Shown here: piece by piece, positions 7,465-14,385 of the stretch
How the letters are laid out: the number at the start of each line of letters is the position of its first letter
How positions within the stretch are numbered: position 1 is the stretch's first letter
NCBI RefSeq assembly: GCF_001746365.1
Contig: NZ_MJAJ01000036.1
Coordinates: forward strand, 9,238-73,237
Direction of reading: 5' to 3'
Source of the DNA: Streptomyces sp. LUP30
GTDB taxonomy: Bacteria; Actinomycetota; Actinomycetes; Streptomycetales; Streptomycetaceae
DNA length: 64,000 bases
Program-made: the position numbers and the translations under genes
The notes under the pieces: generated by a model
Seen by the model: only the letters and a program-made list of their open reading frames with translations
Database searches by the model: none
What the model was told of the DNA's origin: nothing

Positions 7465-9663
7465 ATGGCAGTCCTGCTGCATCGGCTGGGCCTCGGCGCC
7501 TACCGCCATCGCAAGCTGGTGCTCGGTATCTGGCTCGCGGTCCTTGCCGCACTCGTCACGTGCGCCGGCGTCTTCGGCGGCAAGCTCGACGACCGCTTCA
7601 CCGTGCCGGGCACCGAGTCGCAGCGCGCGCTGGACACGCTCGGCAGGACCCTGCCCGAAGCCTCCGGAGCGGGCGCCCAGATCGTCTTCACCGCACCCGA
7701 GGGCCACCACGTCACCGAGGCCCGCTACACCGCGGCCATCGCCGGAGCCGAGGCCGCGGCCGTGAAGGCGCCGCAGGTCAAAGCCGTCATGGGCCCGAAC
7801 GTCTCCGGGGCCGTCTCGGCCGACCGGAGCACGGCGATCGTGCAGGTGCAGTACTCGGTACAGCGGGCCGAGATCCGCCCCTCGTCCCTGGACGTGATCG
7901 AACGGGCGGCCGCGGCGGCCGAGAAGAACGGGCTCAGGACCTCGGTCGGCGGCAGCGCCTACGGCAGCAACGGCGTGCACATAGGTCCGTCCGAGATCAT
8001 CGGTGTCGGCGTCGCCCTGCTCGTCCTCGTCGTCACCTTCGGCTCCCTGCTCGCCGCGGGCATGTCGCTGCTGCCCGCCCTGCTCGGTGTGGCCGTGGGA
8101 CTCGCCGGGCTGCTCGCCCTCACTCCGGCGGTCAGCATCTCCTCCACCGCCGTCACGCTCGCGCTCATGCTGGGGCTGGCCGTGGGCATCGACTACATCC
8201 TGTTCATCCTGTCCCGCCACCGCCGGCAGCTTGCCCGCGGAACCGATCCGCAGGAGTCCATCGCGCTGGCCACCGGCACGGCCGGCAGCGCGGTCGTCTT
8301 CGCCGGCAGCACCGTGATCATCGCCCTGGCCGCACTCAGCGTGATCGGCATCCCTTTCCTGACCGTGATGGGTCTCGGCGCGGCCGGAGCCGTCCTCGTC
8401 GCGGTCCTGGCCGCCATCACCCTGCTCCCCGCCCTCGCCGGATTCGCCGGCACCCGGTTGACCCCGAAGTCCGGCGGCAAGCAGGCCCAGCGAAGCGCTG
8501 CTCCCGACGGATCGGACGGCAGGGCGACGCTGGGTGCCCGCTGGGTGAGGACCGTCGTCGCCAAGCCCCTGCTCACCGTCCTGGCCGCCACCGGCGTCCT
8601 CGTCGCACTCGCGCTCCCCGCGGCGGACCTGCGCCTGGCGCTGCCGGACAACGGCTCGGCCCCGGTCGCCTCCGCCGAACGCAAGGCGTACGACACGGTC
8701 AGCGACGAGTTCGGCCCCGGCTTCAACGGCCCGCTCCTCGTGTTGACCGAGACCCATGACCGGCCCGGGGCGCAGGCGGGCGCAAAGGCCGCCCGCGAGC
8801 TGCGGGACCTCAAGGGGATCAAGGCGGTGCTGCCCCCGCAGCCCACGCACGATTCCGCGCAGACCGTCATTCAGGTCATGCCCGAGACCGGTCCCGACAG
8901 TCCCCGCACCGCCCGGCTCGTCCGCGACATCCGTGCCGCCGCCCCGGGCATCGGCGAGGCCACCGGCGCGACCGTCGCGGTCACCGGCGCCACCGCCGTC
9001 AACATCGACGTCTCCGACCGGCTCAGCGACTCCCTGCTGCCCTTCACGGCGATCGTCGTCGGCCTGAGTCTGATCCTGCTGACCATGGTGTTCCGCTCGC
9101 TGGTCATCCCGCTCAAGGCCGCCGTCGGATTCCTGCTGTCCGTGGGCGCCTCGCTCGGCACGGTCGTCGCCCTGTTCCAGTGGGGCCGGCTGGCGGACAT
9201 CCTCGGCCTGGCCCACACCGGCCCTGTCGTCAGCTTCCTGCCGGTCATCCTGATCGGCGTGCTCTTCGGACTCGCCATGGACTACGAGGTGTTCCTCGTC
9301 TCCGGAATGCGCGAGGAGTGGGTCCACACCGGTGCGGCCCGCGCGTCGGTGACCGACGGCGCACGGCACAGCGTCCGGGTCGTCACCGCGGCCGCACTGA
9401 TCATGTTCACCGTGTTCGCCGGCTTCTTCCCGCTCGACGACGCCCTGATCAAGCCCATCGCCTTCGCGCTCGCCGTGGGCGTGGCCATCGACGCCTTCGC
9501 CGTCCGCCTGACCCTCGTCCCCGCGGTCCTCGCCCTCGCCGGACGGCACGCCTGGTGGCTCCCCGCCTGGCTCGACCGGGTCCTGCCGGACCTGGACGTC
9601 GAGGGCACCCGCCTCCAGAAGGCCTCGCGGGTGGTGCACAGGGAGCCCGAGCGAGTCTCCTGA
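7465..9663 (+). CDS. MMPL family RND-type exporter
   Basis: A 732-residue membrane protein of the MMPL group of RND transporters, which use the proton gradient to move lipids, drugs or polyketides out of actinobacteria. It has the duplicated layout expected: TM1 (residues 19-39), an extracytoplasmic loop (about 40-175), TM2-6 (about 180-345) including GLAVGIDYILFILSRHRRQ, a second loop (about 385-520), and TM8-12 with GVLFGLAMDYEVFLVSGMREEW. The paired D-Y residues in GIDYILF and AMDYEVF are the conserved proton-relay segments. It is divergent from TetR and followed at once by a strong terminator, so it is a single-gene transcript; the substrate is unknown. Confidence 0.95.
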   Translation: MAVLLHRLGLGAYRHRKLVLGIWLAVLAALVTCAGVFGGKLDDRFTVPGTESQRALDTLGRTLPEASGAGAQIVFTAPEGHHVTEARYTAAIAGAEAAAVKAPQVKAVMGPNVSGAVSADRSTAIVQVQYSVQRAEIRPSSLDVIERAAAAAEKNGLRTSVGGSAYGSNGVHIGPSEIIGVGVALLVLVVTFGSLLAAGMSLLPALLGVAVGLAGLLALTPAVSISSTAVTLALMLGLAVGIDYILFILSRHRRQLARGTDPQESIALATGTAGSAVVFAGSTVIIALAALSVIGIPFLTVMGLGAAGAVLVAVLAAITLLPALAGFAGTRLTPKSGGKQAQRSAAPDGSDGRATLGARWVRTVVAKPLLTVLAATGVLVALALPAADLRLALPDNGSAPVASAERKAYDTVSDEFGPGFNGPLLVLTETHDRPGAQAGAKAARELRDLKGIKAVLPPQPTHDSAQTVIQVMPETGPDSPRTARLVRDIRAAAPGIGEATGATVAVTGATAVNIDVSDRLSDSLLPFTAIVVGLSLILLTMVFRSLVIPLKAAVGFLLSVGASLGTVVALFQWGRLADILGLAHTGPVVSFLPVILIGVLFGLAMDYEVFLVSGMREEWVHTGAARASVTDGARHSVRVVTAAALIMFTVFAGFFPLDDALIKPIAFALAVGVAIDAFAVRLTLVPAVLALAGRHAWWLPAWLDRVLPDLDVEGTRLQKASRVVHREPERVS

Positions 9664-9702
9664 ACCGGCCGCGGCGCACCGCGGATCCGCCCTGCGCGCA
9701 AG

Positions 9703-9741
9703 GGCCCTGGCCCGGAGGCCCGCCGCCTCCGGGCCAGGGCC
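9703..9741 (+). terminator. Rho-independent-type hairpin after the MMPL gene
   Basis: A perfect 17-bp inverted repeat (9703-9719 and 9725-9741) with a 5-nt loop starts 40 bp after the MMPL stop codon. There is no U-tract, as is usual in Streptomyces. Confidence 0.85.
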
Positions 9742-9864
9742 TCACCCAGCCCCGGCCCCCGCGACATCCCGGTCCGACCGCGTCCACCGCGACTACCGCA
9801 AGGCGTCCACCGGGAGCGCTGGGAGACGCACCCTCACCACCGATGCCGCTCATGCCCAAGTCCC

Positions 9865-10086
9865 GTGGATCGGCTTCGGGTCGGACGCGGAGGGCATACC
9901 TTCCCGAGTGACCCCGACGCCGCAGACGTCCAGACGTTCTTCTTCGGCATCGACGCCGACGACCACGCCGGTCGCCACTGCGCCGAATCCGCCGGCTTCA
10001 CCCTCTCCGACCTCGAACCGGTCCACGAAGGGATGCTCCGCCACCGCCGCACCCGACCCGGTCGATCGCCGTCCGCGCCGCCGTGA
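9865..10086 (+). pseudogene. Possible coding remnant in the mmpL-dhaK gap
   Basis: Within the 783-bp gap between the MMPL and dhaK genes one frame keeps strong G/C third positions and reads like protein: TFPSDPDAADVQTFFFGIDADDHAGRH followed by CAESAGFTLSDLEPVHEGM. It lacks a convincing start with a ribosome site (the only GGAGG precedes a GTG in another frame) and decays into Arg-rich sequence after residue 60. I do not recognise a family. It may be a small gene or the relic of a longer one. The rest of the gap (9742-9864 and 10087-10446) shows no gene, only the short inverted repeats listed separately. Confidence 0.3.
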
Positions 10087-10208
10087 GGAGCGGGAACATC
10101 AGCGAGCGACGACGCCCGGGGCACCTGGCGTACCGACGGCGGGCCACCGCCGCGTACACCCCGATCCCGACCGGGGCACGCCCATGACGCTCTCGCACGT
10201 GCCCTTCG

Positions 10209-10241
10209 CTGCCGCAAGGCAGATACTGCCGACAGGGGCAG
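10209..10241 (+). promoter_or_regulatory. Overlapping short hairpins upstream of dhaK
   Basis: Four 5-mers alternate: CTGCC (10209-10213), GGCAG (10218-10222), CTGCC (10226-10230) and GGCAG (10237-10241). Neighbouring elements can pair in mutually exclusive ways, about 205 bp upstream of dhaK. The stems are short and may be chance; if they lie in the leader they could form alternative structures. Confidence 0.3.
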
Positions 10242-10446
10242 ATGGGCCGACACGCCCTCGACTGCCGGAGGATCTGACGGCCTGTCACCGACGTCGGCGT
10301 TCACGTCGGCGCCAGTACCGCCGCGCCCCGCCGGCGACCCGCCCGCGACCGCTGAGGACAGCCAAGGTCACATACCACCGACATCCCCTCTGAACAGCGA
10401 AGACGCAGGACAGCAACCCACCTGCCGGCCTCATTAGGAGATACCC

Positions 10447-11439
10447 ATGAAGATGCTGATCAACGTTCCCGAGTCCGTCGTCGCGGACGCGCTGCGCGGG
10501 ATGGCGGCAGCTCATCCCGACCTCACGGTCGACGTCGAGAACCGGGTGATCGTACGGCGGGACGCTCCCGTGGCCGGGAAGGTGGCGCTGGTCTCCGGCG
10601 GCGGCTCGGGGCACGAGCCGTTGCACGGCGGTTTCGTCGGGCCCGGCATGCTCTCCGCCGCCTGCCCGGGCGAGGTGTTCACCTCTCCGGTGCCGGACCA
10701 GATGGTGCGTGCCGCCGCGGCCGTCGACAGCGGGGCCGGTGTGCTGTTCATCGTGAAGAACTACACCGGTGACGTGCTCAACTTCGACATGGCGGCCGAG
10801 CTCGCCGAGGACGAGGGCATCCAGATCGCGAAGGTCCTCGTCAACGACGACGTCGCCGTCACCGACAGTCTCTACACGGCCGGGCGGCGCGGAACGGGCG
10901 CGACGCTCTTCGTGGAGAAGATCGCGGGGGCAGCGGCCGAGGAGGGACAGCCGCTGGAGCGGGTCCAGGCGCTCGCCCGGCAGGTCAACGAGAGCTCCCG
11001 CAGTTTCGGCGTGGCGCTCAGCGCCTGCACGACGCCGTCCAAGGGCAGCCCGACCTTCGACCTGCCGGCCGGCGAGCTGGAACTGGGCGTCGGCATCCAC
11101 GGTGAGCCGGGGCGGGAGCGGCGGCCGATGATGACGTCCGGCGAGATCGCCGACTTCGCCGTCCAGGCGATCCTCGACGACATCACGCCCCGCAACCCCG
11201 TCGTCGTCCTGGTCAACGGCATGGGTGCGACGCCGCTGCTGGAGCTCTACGGCTTCAATGCTGAGGTGCAGCGGGTGCTGGCGCAGCGCGGAGTGGTCGT
11301 CGCGCACACGCTCGTCGGCAACTACGTGACGTCCCTCGACATGGCCGGCGCCTCGGTGACCCTCTGCGAGGTAGACGAGGAGCGGCTGCGGCTGTGGAAC
11401 GCGCCGGTGAAGACCGCCGGCCTGCGCTGGGGCGTCTGA
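10447..11439 (+). CDS. dhaK: PEP-dependent dihydroxyacetone kinase, substrate-binding subunit DhaK
   Basis: A 330-residue DhaK subunit. It binds dihydroxyacetone covalently and receives phosphate from ADP held on DhaL, giving dihydroxyacetone phosphate for glycolysis. Family marks are VSGGGSGHEPLHGGFVGPGML near residues 50-70, VKNYTGDVLNFDMA (about 101-114), and LGVGIHGEPGRER, where His218 is the hemiaminal-forming residue, the same number as in the E. coli enzyme. The length matches the family (about 330-356). AGGAG precedes the ATG at good spacing. It heads a dhaKLM operon ended by a strong terminator, and no glycerol dehydrogenase or DhaR activator is adjacent. Confidence 0.97.
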   Translation: MKMLINVPESVVADALRGMAAAHPDLTVDVENRVIVRRDAPVAGKVALVSGGGSGHEPLHGGFVGPGMLSAACPGEVFTSPVPDQMVRAAAAVDSGAGVLFIVKNYTGDVLNFDMAAELAEDEGIQIAKVLVNDDVAVTDSLYTAGRRGTGATLFVEKIAGAAAEEGQPLERVQALARQVNESSRSFGVALSACTTPSKGSPTFDLPAGELELGVGIHGEPGRERRPMMTSGEIADFAVQAILDDITPRNPVVVLVNGMGATPLLELYGFNAEVQRVLAQRGVVVAHTLVGNYVTSLDMAGASVTLCEVDEERLRLWNAPVKTAGLRWGV

Positions 11440-11485
11440 GAGAGCGACGCGAGCTCGGACCGAACCGACCATGCAAGGAGATCCA

Positions 11486-12085
11486 GTGCTCGACGCCGAC
11501 TTCTTCCGCCGTTGGATGACGGCGACCGCCGTGTCCGTGGACCGCGAGGCGGACCGCCTCACCGCCCTCGACTCGCCCATCGGGGACGCCGACCACGGCA
11601 GCAACCTCCGGCGCGGATTCACCGCGGTGACCGCGGCGCTGGAGAAGGAGTCGCCCGCGACTCCGGGCGCCGTCCTGACGCTCGCCGGACGCCAGCTGAT
11701 CTCGACGGTCGGCGGGGCCTCCGGGCCGCTTTACGGCACGCTGCTGCGGAAGACCGGCAAAGCGCTGGGCGACGCGGCGGAGGTGGACGAGCAGCAGTTC
11801 GCCGAGGCGCTGCGCGCGGGCGTGGACGCCGTGATGCAGCTCGGCGGCGCCGCGCCCGGTGACAAGACCATGATCGACGCGCTGGCCCCGGCCGTCGACC
11901 GCCTCGCCGACGGCTTCGGCGCCGCCCGCTCCGCCGCCGAACAGGGCGCGGAGGCGACGACACCGCTGCAGGCCCGCAAGGGCAGGGCCAGCTATCTCGG
12001 CGAACGCAGCATCGGCCATCAGGACCCGGGCGCGACCTCGGCGGCGCTCCTGATCGCCGCCCTGGCCGAGACCGAGGGGAAGTGA
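11486..12085 (+). CDS. dhaL: Dihydroxyacetone kinase ADP-binding subunit DhaL
   Basis: A 199-residue DhaL subunit. It holds ADP as a tightly bound cofactor, takes phosphate from DhaM and passes it to dihydroxyacetone on DhaK. The Mg-binding aspartates are seen in LTALDSPIGDADHGSNLRRG (D29, D34, D36), and the nucleotide-site motifs SVGGASGPLYGTLLRK-like (here STVGGASGPLYGT) and PGDKTMIDALAPA are present. The C-terminal KGRASYLGERSIGHQDPGATSAALL is characteristic. The GTG at 11486 is preferred over the ATG at 11471, because the AAGGAG ribosome site lies between them. Confidence 0.96.
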   Translation: MLDADFFRRWMTATAVSVDREADRLTALDSPIGDADHGSNLRRGFTAVTAALEKESPATPGAVLTLAGRQLISTVGGASGPLYGTLLRKTGKALGDAAEVDEQQFAEALRAGVDAVMQLGGAAPGDKTMIDALAPAVDRLADGFGAARSAAEQGAEATTPLQARKGRASYLGERSIGHQDPGATSAALLIAALAETEGK

Positions 12086-12092
12086 GGCGCCC

Positions 12093-12503
12093 ATGAGCAC
12101 GGAGAAGCCGGTCGGGGTGGTGCTGGTGTCGCACAGCGCGCAGGTGGCCGAGGCCGTGGCCGAACTGGCACGGGGTCTGGCGGGCGGCGGCGCGGCGGTG
12201 CCGGTGGCCGCGGCGGGCGGCACGGAGGGCGGTGGGCTGGGCACCAGCGCCGACCTGATCGCCGCCGCTGCCGCCTCGGTGGACCGGGGCGCCGGCGTCG
12301 CGGTCCTCGTCGATCTGGGCAGCGCGGTCCTCACGGTCAAGGCGCTGCTCGCGGAGGGCGACGAGCTGCCCGGCACCGCCCGCCTGGTGGACGCCCCGTT
12401 CGTGGAGGGGGCGGTGGCCGCCGTGGTCACCTCGGCGGCGGGCGCCGACCTCGACGCCGTGGAGGCCGCGGCGAAGGAGGCGTACAGCTACCGCAAGGTG
12501 TGA
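12093..12503 (+). CDS. dhaM: PTS-type phosphocarrier subunit DhaM (EIIA domain only)
   Basis: A 136-residue single-domain DhaM. It takes phosphate from HPr and passes it to the ADP on DhaL, linking the kinase to PEP through the general PTS proteins. The phosphorylated residue is His14 in VVLVSHSAQVAEAV, and the mannose-class EIIA fold is supported by GTSADLIAAAAASV and VLVDLGSAVLTVKALL. The E. coli protein carries extra HPr and EI-like domains; these are absent here, so free HPr and EI must supply phosphate. It starts 7 bp after dhaL. Confidence 0.95.
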   Translation: MSTEKPVGVVLVSHSAQVAEAVAELARGLAGGGAAVPVAAAGGTEGGGLGTSADLIAAAAASVDRGAGVAVLVDLGSAVLTVKALLAEGDELPGTARLVDAPFVEGAVAAVVTSAAGADLDAVEAAAKEAYSYRKV

Positions 12504-12545
12504 CACGGACGGACGGCCCCGGCCGGGACGGAACGCCGACACGGC

Positions 12546-12589
12546 CCCGGACCGTCCGCTCCCGTGCGACCGGGAGCGGACGGTCCGGG
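12546..12589 (+). terminator. Terminator of the dhaKLM operon
   Basis: A perfect 19-bp inverted repeat (12546-12564 and 12571-12589) with a 6-nt loop begins 42 bp after the dhaM stop. Because the stem is symmetric, it may also end the chitosanase transcript coming from the other strand. Confidence 0.9.
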
Positions 12590-12590
12590 A

Positions 12591-12647
12591 CGACAGGCAC
12601 CGACAGACACCGACAGGCACCGACAGGCACCGACAGGTTTGTGTCTC
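12591..12647. repeat. 10-bp tandem repeat array
   Basis: About 5.7 copies of CGACAGGCAC run head to tail, with one variant copy (A for G at 12607). The array lies between the dha terminator and the chitosanase stop codon, outside any gene. Confidence 0.9.
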
Positions 12648-12656
12648 GTTCCCTCA

Positions 12657-13652
12657 TCAGTCCGCGTCGTCCCTTCCGGGACCTTCGGCCTGCTCGGCGT
12701 CCGGGTGCGCTTGCGTCCCGGCGCCTTCCGTCCCGCCGGTCTGCGTCCCGGCCTCGCCGTCCGCACCGGACGTCCCGTCCGTCCCGTCCGTCCCGTCCGT
12801 CCCGTCCGGGTCTTCCTGCGGGGCGGCCGGTCCCGCGGCGGGCGCCCAGTCCTCCTCGGCGGCCCCTTCCTGCGGTGCCGTGCCCGCGTCGTTGGCCGGG
12901 GGCACGCCGGGCGGGGGTGCGGAGGGCTGGGCCGGCGGCGCGGCGGCGCTCGTTCCCCGGACGAACGTCCGTGCCAACCGCTCCCCCACCGCCACGGCGG
13001 ACGCGTGGCTCTCGATCGGCGTCGCCCGGGCGTTCTTGAAGACGATGTACGTGACGCCCGAGGGCGTTCCGCCGCCGTGCGGGTCGGGGCGGATGCCGAG
13101 CGCCACGGCGGTGGCGTAGGACGCCTCGCCGATGATCTCGCGCGGCCCGATGTCTCCGACGACGGCGTACTCGACCCGGTCCCCGTAGACGACGGCCGCG
13201 ACCGATCCCCCGCCCACCCCGTGGGCACGGTAGTCCCACAGCGCGCTGACCCCGGGCACCACGATGTAGGGCAGCGTCTCGGCGCTCAGATAGCGGCCGT
13301 CGGACTGCTGGTAGGCGGTGGCGCCGGAGAACAGCGGGTCGGTGCTGCTGTTGCACCGCAGGCTCGGGCTGCCGTCGCAGTCGATGTCCATGTCGGCCGT
13401 CCAGAAGACCGCCTCGTCGGTGCCGCAGACCGGGACCGTGGCGGGCGCGTCGTCATCGGTGCGGTATCGGCCGCGTGAGACGGGGGTGCAGTCCCGGACC
13501 CGGGCCAGCAGGTCGGCGGCGCGCACGGAGCCCTCCTGCCGGGACGGGGAGGCTCCGGCAGCGGCCGGGGCCGGGCGCGCCGCGACGGAGGGGGTGGCCG
13601 GGGCCAGCAGGGCCAGGCCGGCCGCGGCCAGCGTCAGCGACTTGACGCGCAC
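12657..13652 (-). CDS. Secreted GH75 chitosanase-like protein
   Basis: A 331-residue secreted glycoside hydrolase of family 75 (fungal-type chitosanase), which cleaves beta-1,4 links in chitosan. A signal peptide (about residues 1-25, ending SVAA or VAA) is followed by the catalytic domain with DMDIDCDGSPSLRCNSSTDPLF, the acidic motif typical of GH75, then LSAETLPYIVVPG and the conserved VAAVVYGDRVEYAVVGDIGP, where the second catalytic acid is expected near VGDIGP. The last 100 residues are Pro/Gly/Asp-rich with an Asp-Gly-Thr repeat, encoded by four 9-bp DNA repeats at about 12772-12807, and look like a flexible tail. The GTG at 13652 gives a proper signal peptide; a start at 13688 is possible. 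Confidence 0.85.
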   Translation of the reverse strand: MRVKSLTLAAAGLALLAPATPSVAARPAPAAAGASPSRQEGSVRAADLLARVRDCTPVSRGRYRTDDDAPATVPVCGTDEAVFWTADMDIDCDGSPSLRCNSSTDPLFSGATAYQQSDGRYLSAETLPYIVVPGVSALWDYRAHGVGGGSVAAVVYGDRVEYAVVGDIGPREIIGEASYATAVALGIRPDPHGGGTPSGVTYIVFKNARATPIESHASAVAVGERLARTFVRGTSAAAPPAQPSAPPPGVPPANDAGTAPQEGAAEEDWAPAAGPAAPQEDPDGTDGTDGTDGTSGADGEAGTQTGGTEGAGTQAHPDAEQAEGPGRDDAD

Positions 13653-13699
13653 GATGCGGGACCCTCTCGTGAGGAGGTTGACGGACACTCAGAACAATC

Positions 13700-13711
13700 T
13701 GGTGTCGACCT
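13700..13711. promoter_or_regulatory. DasR-box-like element upstream of the chitosanase
   Basis: TGGTGTCGACCT lies 48 bp upstream of the chitosanase start and matches 9 of 12 positions of the Streptomyces DasR core TGGTCTAGACCA. The match is imperfect, but the position and the target function fit control by aminosugars. Confidence 0.4.
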
Positions 13712-13849
13712 CACCACGCGGCCACTTCGAGGGGGCCGTACGGTGCACGACGCGCGGTGCGCGGCCACCGGGGAGGCGTAAGAGGAGCAGGCGGCGGCCC
13801 TGGGGCGAGCTCGCCGCGCCCGGACGCCCCCCTGCTACCTTGCCGAGCC

Positions 13850-14260
13850 ATGAGCGACAGTGTGTACGTGGGCAATGCGGGCCAGGACGCGGCGCTGGAC
13901 CGCGGGTGGCTGCTGGGGCATTTCAAGGACGCCTCCGATCCTCGGCACAGCGAGGACGTGGAGATCAAATGGGGCGTCCACCCACGGGGCGACGAACGGG
14001 CTCAGTGGGTGACCGGTGAAGAGCGCACGGCCCTCCTGGTCCTCATCAGCGGGCGCTTCCGGGTGGAACTGCCCGGGCGCAGCGTTCTCCTGGCCCGGCA
14101 GGGGGACTACGTCGTGTGGGGCCACGGCGTCGACCACTCCTGGTTCGCGGAGGAGGAGTCCGTGGTGCTGACGGTCCGCTGGCCCTCCGTCCCCGGCTAC
14201 CGCGTGAGCGATGAGGACGATCCCGTCCAGGCGGCACGGTCCCTGCCCCGGTTCGGGTGA
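13850..14260 (+). CDS. Cupin-like small protein
   Basis: A 136-residue protein with a single cupin-like beta-barrel: RTALLVLISGRFRVELPGRSVLLARQGDYVVWGHGVDHSWFAEEESVVLTVRWPS shows the GRF...PG..V.L..GDYV and HSW...EE..VLTVRWP pattern of a cupin_2 domain with a degenerate metal site. Databases often label close Streptomyces relatives as signal peptidase I, but no Ser-Lys dyad or membrane segment is present, so that name should not be used. The ATG at 13850 starts MSDSVYVGNAGQD. The role is unknown; it may bind a small ligand. Confidence 0.75.
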   Translation: MSDSVYVGNAGQDAALDRGWLLGHFKDASDPRHSEDVEIKWGVHPRGDERAQWVTGEERTALLVLISGRFRVELPGRSVLLARQGDYVVWGHGVDHSWFAEEESVVLTVRWPSVPGYRVSDEDDPVQAARSLPRFG

Positions 14261-14385
14261 GAGAGGCGGATTTCGCCGCCGCCGCGGCCGCCTGCCGCAT
14301 ACCGTGAGCCCCGCTGACGCGCCCTGCCCGTGACGCCGGGGCCGGCGCGGGCGTTGGGCACATGGGAAACGGGAGGAAGTGCACG

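Noticed and set aside
7243..9639. 798-residue open frame on the minus strand
   Set aside because: It lies antisense over the whole MMPL gene, is Gly/Asp/Gln-rich without any fold or motif, and has poor third-position bias; it is a shadow of GC-rich coding.
10087..10446. Coding frames in the dhaK upstream gap
   Set aside because: The open frames are Arg/Pro-rich, lack third-position bias and have no start signals; I treat the stretch as promoter and leader.
12591..12647. CRISPR-like repeat array
   Set aside because: Units are 10 bp and directly abut with no spacers; no cas genes are nearby.
13850..14260. Signal peptidase I
   Set aside because: The name is used for relatives in some annotations, but the protein has no membrane anchor and no Ser-Lys catalytic motifs; it looks like a cupin.
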